From: an uncultured Thermoleophilia bacterium | Lineage (GTDB): Bacteria > Actinomycetota > Thermoleophilia > UBA2241 | Direction: 5' to 3' | Length of the DNA: 34,295 nt | Assembly: GCA_903927755.1 (NCBI GenBank) | Contig: CAIYOD010000147.1 | Span: 1-34,295 of the forward strand | In this document: positions 30,611 to 34,295 of the stretch, piece after piece | How the letters are laid out: each line of letters begins with the position of its first letter | Position numbering within the stretch: the first letter of the stretch is position 1 | Notes under the pieces: generated by a model | Told to the model about the DNA's origin: nothing | Databases searched by the model: none | The model's input: only the letters and a program-made list of their open reading frames with translations | Position numbers and translations under genes: made by a program

Positions 30611-31339
30611 ATGCCTCTCGTGAGCCTGCGCCGCCCCCCCATCGAGTCCCTCACAGTGGATGACCTATGCTTCTCCGTGCGCTGGAGCGCGCGACGGCGG
30701 ACCGTCGGCATCACCGTCAAGCGCGACGGCGAGCTCGTCCTGGCCGCGCCGTCGCGTACCTCAGCGCGCAGGCTCGAAGCCGTCGTGCGCGAGAAGCTGC
30801 CCTGGGTGCGCCGCAAGCTCGCCGAGTTCGAGGCGCTCGGGCCGCCGCCGGAGCCTCGTCAGGCCGTCGCCGGCGAGCTGTTCCCCTACCTCGGCCGGGA
30901 GTACCGCCTGGAGCTGGCCGACCGGCCGCCTCAGCCCGTGGTCATCAGCGGCGACCGGCTGCTGGTCGACCGGGCGCTCGACGGCGACGCGCGCGCGGCG
31001 GTCGTCGCCTGGTACCAGGCGAAGGCGCGCGCGTACATCGACGATGCCGTCGCACGCTTCGCGCCACTGGTCGGCGCCGCACCGGCCACCGTCGTCGTCC
31101 GCGACCTGGGCAAGCGCCGCTGGGGCGTGTGCGACCACCGCACCCTGAAGGTGAGCTTCCACTGGCAGCTGATCGCGCAGCCCCCCGAGCTGGTCGACTA
31201 CGTCGTCGTGCACGAACTGGCCCACCTCCACGAGCCCAACCACGGGGCGGCCTTCTGGCGACGGGTGGAGGACGTCATGCCGGACTGCAAGGAGCGCCGC
31301 CGCAGGCTCCGCGCGCACGGCGACGCCTTCGTGCTCTGA
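30611..31339 (+). CDS. YgjP-type (DUF45) zinc metallopeptidase
   Basis: The 242-residue M48-like protein has the motif HELAH (201-205) followed by the third ligand His211 in HLHEPNHG, the WGVCD segment, and the YQAKARAYIDDAV helix. These are hallmarks of the YgjP family (PF01863), whose members are often linked to restriction or repair genes, but no substrate is established. A TAGGAT -10-like box (30607-30612) ends 7 nt before an in-frame GTG at 30620, so the real start may be that GTG on a leaderless mRNA; no ribosome binding site supports 30611. It stands alone. Confidence 0.88.
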   Translation: MPLVSLRRPPIESLTVDDLCFSVRWSARRRTVGITVKRDGELVLAAPSRTSARRLEAVVREKLPWVRRKLAEFEALGPPPEPRQAVAGELFPYLGREYRLELADRPPQPVVISGDRLLVDRALDGDARAAVVAWYQAKARAYIDDAVARFAPLVGAAPATVVVRDLGKRRWGVCDHRTLKVSFHWQLIAQPPELVDYVVVHELAHLHEPNHGAAFWRRVEDVMPDCKERRRRLRAHGDAFVL

Positions 31340-31592
31340 CAGCCGCCGCGCCGGGGAGCTTCAGGCGGCGTAGCTTCACACCGGCAACGCGAGGGACTCC
31401 CCAGCCGGGAGTATCGCGTGGGGGACCCTCTGTTCGCGTGTAGCCGACGGCTCTCCGCTTCCAGGCCATCGGGACCCTGAGGGGCCCGGACGGCTATCCA
31501 ATGGCTATCCGCGTTCAGAGTGCCCCGCAAGGCATACCCCCGCCCGGGCGAACCACGGTTCCGCGGGAAGCGCCGCTCACCCCGCTCGCCGG

Positions 31593-32039
31593 CTAAGCCC
31601 CGGCGCGGCGCCAGAAACGCCGGCCCCGCCGAGCCGGCAGATCGGCCCTGCGCTTCACCTCTATGCCGGCGAGGTAGTCGAACACGCCCCGCACCTGGTC
31701 GTCATCGCCGATGCTCCAGATGTGGATGAACGGGAGGGGCACGATCTCCCAGGTGCCCTGGGGCCGGGTGCGGAACCTGCCGGCCACCACCAGCCTGCAC
31801 TTGCTCGCGAAGTAGTCCCACATGCGCAGATCGACGCCGATGACCTCCCAGTGCGAGGGCAGGGCGCCGGCGAAGAGGTCCATGGCGACGACCTCGCGCG
31901 CCGGCACGATGCGCAGGCTGTCGTCGATCACCCACTCGGGTGGGTCCGCCTGCTCCTGGTGGAACATCGCGAGCACGTCGCGGGATGCTCCCGGGCCGAT
32001 GGCGCGGTAGCCGCGCTTGATGCGCTCCAGCACGTCCAT
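31593..32039 (-). CDS. NTF2/SnoaL-like domain protein
   Basis: The 148-residue product reads like a SnoaL-like fold: an N-terminal helix (MDVLERIKRGYRAIGPGASRDVLAMFH), a DDSLRIVPAREV strand region, an EVIGVDLRMWDYFASKCRLVVAGRFRTRPQGTWEIVPLPFIHIWSI beta sheet, and a closing VRGVFDYLAGIEV helix. The fold forms a pocket used for small-molecule binding or isomerase activity; no catalytic residues can be named. The Arg-rich tail (about 130-148) may lie outside the domain. It is a single gene, divergent from tRNA-Val. Confidence 0.75.
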   Translation of the reverse strand: MDVLERIKRGYRAIGPGASRDVLAMFHQEQADPPEWVIDDSLRIVPAREVVAMDLFAGALPSHWEVIGVDLRMWDYFASKCRLVVAGRFRTRPQGTWEIVPLPFIHIWSIGDDDQVRGVFDYLAGIEVKRRADLPARRGRRFWRRAGA

Positions 32040-32046
32040 GCCATCG

Positions 32047-32076
32047 TTTTCCCCCTCGCATGCCCTGTGGTATCCT
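32047..32076 (+). promoter_or_regulatory. Promoter of tRNA-Val
   Basis: TTTTCC (32047-32052) and TATCCT (32071-32076) are 18 nt apart. The tRNA 5' end is 39 nt downstream. Confidence 0.55.
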
Positions 32077-32115
32077 CTGCTCCCCTACGGGCCGCCCAGC
32101 GCGCCCCGGACCCGT

Positions 32116-32190
32116 GGGCGATTAGCTCAGCGGGAGAGCGCCCGCCTCACACGCGGGAGGTCGTTGGTTCAAATCCAACATCGCCCACCA
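32116..32190 (+). tRNA. tRNA-Val (anticodon CAC)
   Basis: The acceptor GGGCGAT (32116-32122) pairs with ATCGCCC (32180-32186), followed by A and encoded CCA. The D-arm holds TAGCTCAGCGGGAGAGC. The anticodon stem-loop CCCGC-CTCACAC-GCGGG gives CAC. The T-arm holds GGTTCAAATCC. Confidence 0.98.
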
Positions 32191-32557
32191 TACGGACACC
32201 TCGACCGTATGTCGGAATGACCCCTCCCTAAGTGCCATCTTTCGGCGCCCCGTTCATCCATCCCGATGAACCGTCGTCCCGAAGCTTGCTTTTCCCCCTG
32301 TCCCTCAGTAGCGTTGCCCATTGGCCTAGCCCAAGGAACGAGGCGCGCCTTGCCGTCGTCCAGCCCATTCGGTCCAGGACCCAAGGGCGTGTTGGAACGA
32401 CGACTGTGAGCGCCTCGCTGGCAGGTCCCGCCGCGCGGAAGTCCTGGTAAGCCCGCCGGTCGTGGACGAGCCCCCCGCGCGCTCCCCCCCTGGGCACTGC
32501 GCGGGAGAGACCATCCAGCGAAACGGATCAGTGAAAGATCCATGGGAGGTGAACAGG
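32191..32557 (+). other. Hairpin-rich leader region of the acetyl-CoA synthetase gene
   Basis: No gene is visible in these 367 nt. Four inverted repeats stand out. GTTCATC/GATGAAC (32262-32268 with 32275-32281) is the first. The second is a two-part stem, CGAGGCGC/GCGCCTCG (32339-32346 with 32410-32417) enclosing GTCGTC/GACGAC (32355-32360 with 32399-32404). The third is CCCGCGC/GCGCGGG (32474-32480 with 32499-32505). The fourth is GGATC/GATCC (32525-32529 with 32537-32541), right before the ribosome binding site. It may be a structured mRNA leader; no known riboswitch or T-box motif is recognised. Confidence 0.5.
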
Positions 32558-34295
32558 GTGGCTGACGAGCCTAAGATTTTCCCACCGTCGCCCGAGTTCC
32601 AGAAGAGCGCGTACTTCAAGTCGATGGACGAGTACGAGACCGCCTACAAGCGGTCGGTCGAAGACCCTGAGGGGTACTGGGCCGAGCGTGCGAAGGATGC
32701 CCTCGTGTGGACCAAGGAATGGGACACGGTCCTCGACTGGAGCTTCGACCCCAAGCCGTACATCAAGTGGTTCGAGGGCGGCGAGCTCAACGCGGCCTAC
32801 AACTGCGTCGACCGCCACGTCGAAGCCGGCAAGGGCGACAAGGCCGCCATCGTCTTCGAAGGCGACCCCGGCGACTCGTACACGTACACGTACGCCCAGC
32901 TCAAGGACGAAGTCAGCAAGTTCGCCAACGTCCTCAAGAAGTACGGCGTCAAGAAGGGCGACCGTGTCGCCCTCTACCTGCCGATGATCGCCGAGCTGCC
33001 GATCGTCATGCTCGCCTGCGCCCGCATCGGCGCCATCCACATGATGGTGTTCGGCGGCTTCAGCGCCGAGGCCCTCAAGGCCCGCATCGACAACAGCGGC
33101 GCCAAGATCCTCATCTGCGCGGACAAGGGCCATCGTGGCGCCAAGTCCACCCCCTCCAAGACCAACGCCGACGTCGCCATCCAGGGCGAGACGACGGTCG
33201 AGAAGGTCATCGTCATCAAGCGCGTCGACGGCGACGTACCGATGACCGAAGGCCGCGACCTCTGGTATCACGACGAGATGGCCGCCGCGGACATCACGAC
33301 CGAGTGCGAGTGCGTGCCGGTCGACGCCGAGCATCCGCTCTTCATCCTCTACACCTCCGGTTCGACGGGCACGCCCAAGGGCGTCATCCACACGACCGGC
33401 GGCTACCTGCTCTACGCGCACGACACCACGAAGTACGTCTTCAACATCCACGATGACGACGTCCACTTCTGCACCGCCGACATCGGCTGGATCACGGGCC
33501 ACAGCTACATCGTGTACGGCCCGCTCGCCCTCGGCGCCACCAGCCTCCTCTACGAGGGGCTGCCGACCTATCCGGAGCCGGACCGCTACTGGCAGGTCGT
33601 CGAGAAGCACAAGGCCACCACGATCTACACCGCGCCGACCGTCATCCGCAGCCTCATCGGCCAGGGCGACGAGTGGCCGATGAAGCACCCCATGGAGAGC
33701 CTGCGCATCATGGCCTCCGTGGGCGAGCCCATCGATCCCAACAGCTGGATGTGGTACTACGAGAAGGTCGGCAAGGGCCGCATTCCGCTGAGCGACACGT
33801 GGTGGCAGACCGAGACCGGCGGCCACATGATCGCCCCGCTGCCCGGCGCCATGGCCCTCAAGCCGGGTTCCGCCGGGCGTCCGTTCTTCGGCGTGCAGAC
33901 CGCCGTGCTCACCGACAAGGGCGAGCCCGCCGGCGTCGGCGAGGACGGTCATCTCGTCATCACCGCTCCCTGGCCCGGCATGATCCGCGGTACCTGGGGC
34001 GACGACGAAGGCACGCGCTTCAAGGACGTCTACTTCTCGATGTTCAAGGGCTACTTCACCACCGGTGACGGCTGCGCCATCGACGCCGACGGCGATCACT
34101 GGCTCAAGGGCCGCATCGACGACGTGCTCAACGTCTCCGGTCACCGCATCGGCACCTCCGACGTCGAGGGCGCGCTCGTGAGCGCTCCCGAAGTCGCCGA
34201 GGCCGCCGTGGTCGGCTACCCGCACCCGATCAAGGGCACGGGCATCTACGCCTACGTCGTGCTCAACGACGGCGTGGAGCCGAGCGACGACCTCA
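32558..34295 (+). CDS. acs: Acetyl-CoA synthetase (AMP-forming), cut by the window end
   Basis: Makes acetyl-CoA from acetate, ATP and CoA by way of acetyl-AMP. The frame runs from GTG 32558 to the window end (579 codons visible; full enzymes have about 650). Motifs include ILYTSGSTGTPKG (ATP loop), ADIGWITGHSYIVYGPL, TWWQTETGG (acetate pocket Trp), YFTTGDG, and RIDDVLNVSGHRIGTSDVEGAL. The catalytic C-terminal Lys lies beyond the edge. GGGAGGTG lies 7 nt before the GTG. It probably has its own transcript behind the structured region that follows tRNA-Val. Confidence 0.94.
   Translation, partial: MADEPKIFPPSPEFQKSAYFKSMDEYETAYKRSVEDPEGYWAERAKDALVWTKEWDTVLDWSFDPKPYIKWFEGGELNAAYNCVDRHVEAGKGDKAAIVFEGDPGDSYTYTYAQLKDEVSKFANVLKKYGVKKGDRVALYLPMIAELPIVMLACARIGAIHMMVFGGFSAEALKARIDNSGAKILICADKGHRGAKSTPSKTNADVAIQGETTVEKVIVIKRVDGDVPMTEGRDLWYHDEMAAADITTECECVPVDAEHPLFILYTSGSTGTPKGVIHTTGGYLLYAHDTTKYVFNIHDDDVHFCTADIGWITGHSYIVYGPLALGATSLLYEGLPTYPEPDRYWQVVEKHKATTIYTAPTVIRSLIGQGDEWPMKHPMESLRIMASVGEPIDPNSWMWYYEKVGKGRIPLSDTWWQTETGGHMIAPLPGAMALKPGSAGRPFFGVQTAVLTDKGEPAGVGEDGHLVITAPWPGMIRGTWGDDEGTRFKDVYFSMFKGYFTTGDGCAIDADGDHWLKGRIDDVLNVSGHRIGTSDVEGALVSAPEVAEAAVVGYPHPIKGTGIYAYVVLNDGVEPSDDL

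Noticed and set aside
31340-31592. Possible gene between the YgjP peptidase and the NTF2-like gene
   Set aside because: Frames here are Arg/Pro-rich with no domain or start signal; only a short direct repeat GGCTATCC was noticed.
32191-32557. T-box or known riboswitch before acs
   Set aside because: No conserved T-box antiterminator bulge, and no recognisable core of other common riboswitch classes; only unassigned hairpins are seen.
1-34295. CRISPR array
   Set aside because: No regularly spaced direct repeats with unique spacers were seen; the only short arrays are the 11-bp promoter repeats and the 14-bp tandem repeat.

Overview
The window is high-GC DNA, most likely from an actinomycetote. 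Supporting signs are strong G/C-ending codon bias, frequent GTG starts, GTGA stop/start overlaps, several promoters whose -10 box sits 6-7 nt before the start codon (leaderless mRNAs), and tandem 11-bp TTCA repeats of the actinobacterial PhoP type. The NapH-like Fe-S membrane proteins and the APS-reductase route hint at a Coriobacteriia-like or other partly anaerobic lineage, but that placement is inference.

Layout. (A) 1-5706 is the right end of an integrated phage-like element: HK97-type capsid protein, a strong terminator, prohead protease, a zinc-ribbon protein, then a reverse-strand pair made of an EcoRI-family adenine methyltransferase and a DUF262-HNH protein, then a lipoprotein and a DUF3892 protein. 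It ends at a 45-nt 3' fragment of tRNA-Arg(ACG), the signature of integration into a tRNA gene. (B) 5841-15755 is ordinary chromosome: rhodanese lipoprotein, secreted zinc phospholipase C-like protein, Liv-type binding lipoprotein, YugP-type metallopeptidase, tadA with a DUF389 protein, and a four-gene unit of APC permease, small membrane protein, M20 dipeptidase and DHA2 exporter. (C) 15831-19637 is a block bounded by two tRNA-Ser genes (GGA and CGA). It holds a small secreted acidic protein and two tandem NapH-like ferredoxin membrane proteins. Each of the three has its own promoter with the same 11-bp direct repeats exactly 15 nt from the -10 box, so they look like one response-regulator regulon. 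(D) 19767-22243 is a toxin-antitoxin cluster: two RelE/Phd pairs, one VapBC pair and a relE remnant. (E) 22456-26374 has an acyltransferase-3 protein, two uncharacterised envelope proteins and an Ada-like repair protein lacking the Cys that accepts methyl groups from phosphotriesters. (F) 26439-30000 is a cysH-cysD-cysN sulfate assimilation operon behind a palindromic operator; CysN ends in an APS-kinase-like domain without a P-loop. (G) 30001-34295 has a cold-shock gene with a long leader, a YgjP-type metallopeptidase, an NTF2-like protein, tRNA-Val(CAC), a 367-nt leader rich in hairpins, and acetyl-CoA synthetase cut by the window end.

The parts most worth a second look are the methyltransferase/DUF262-HNH pair in the element, the capsid-terminator-protease arrangement, the three-promoter regulon around the duplicated Fe-S proteins, and the degenerate kinase domain of CysN.
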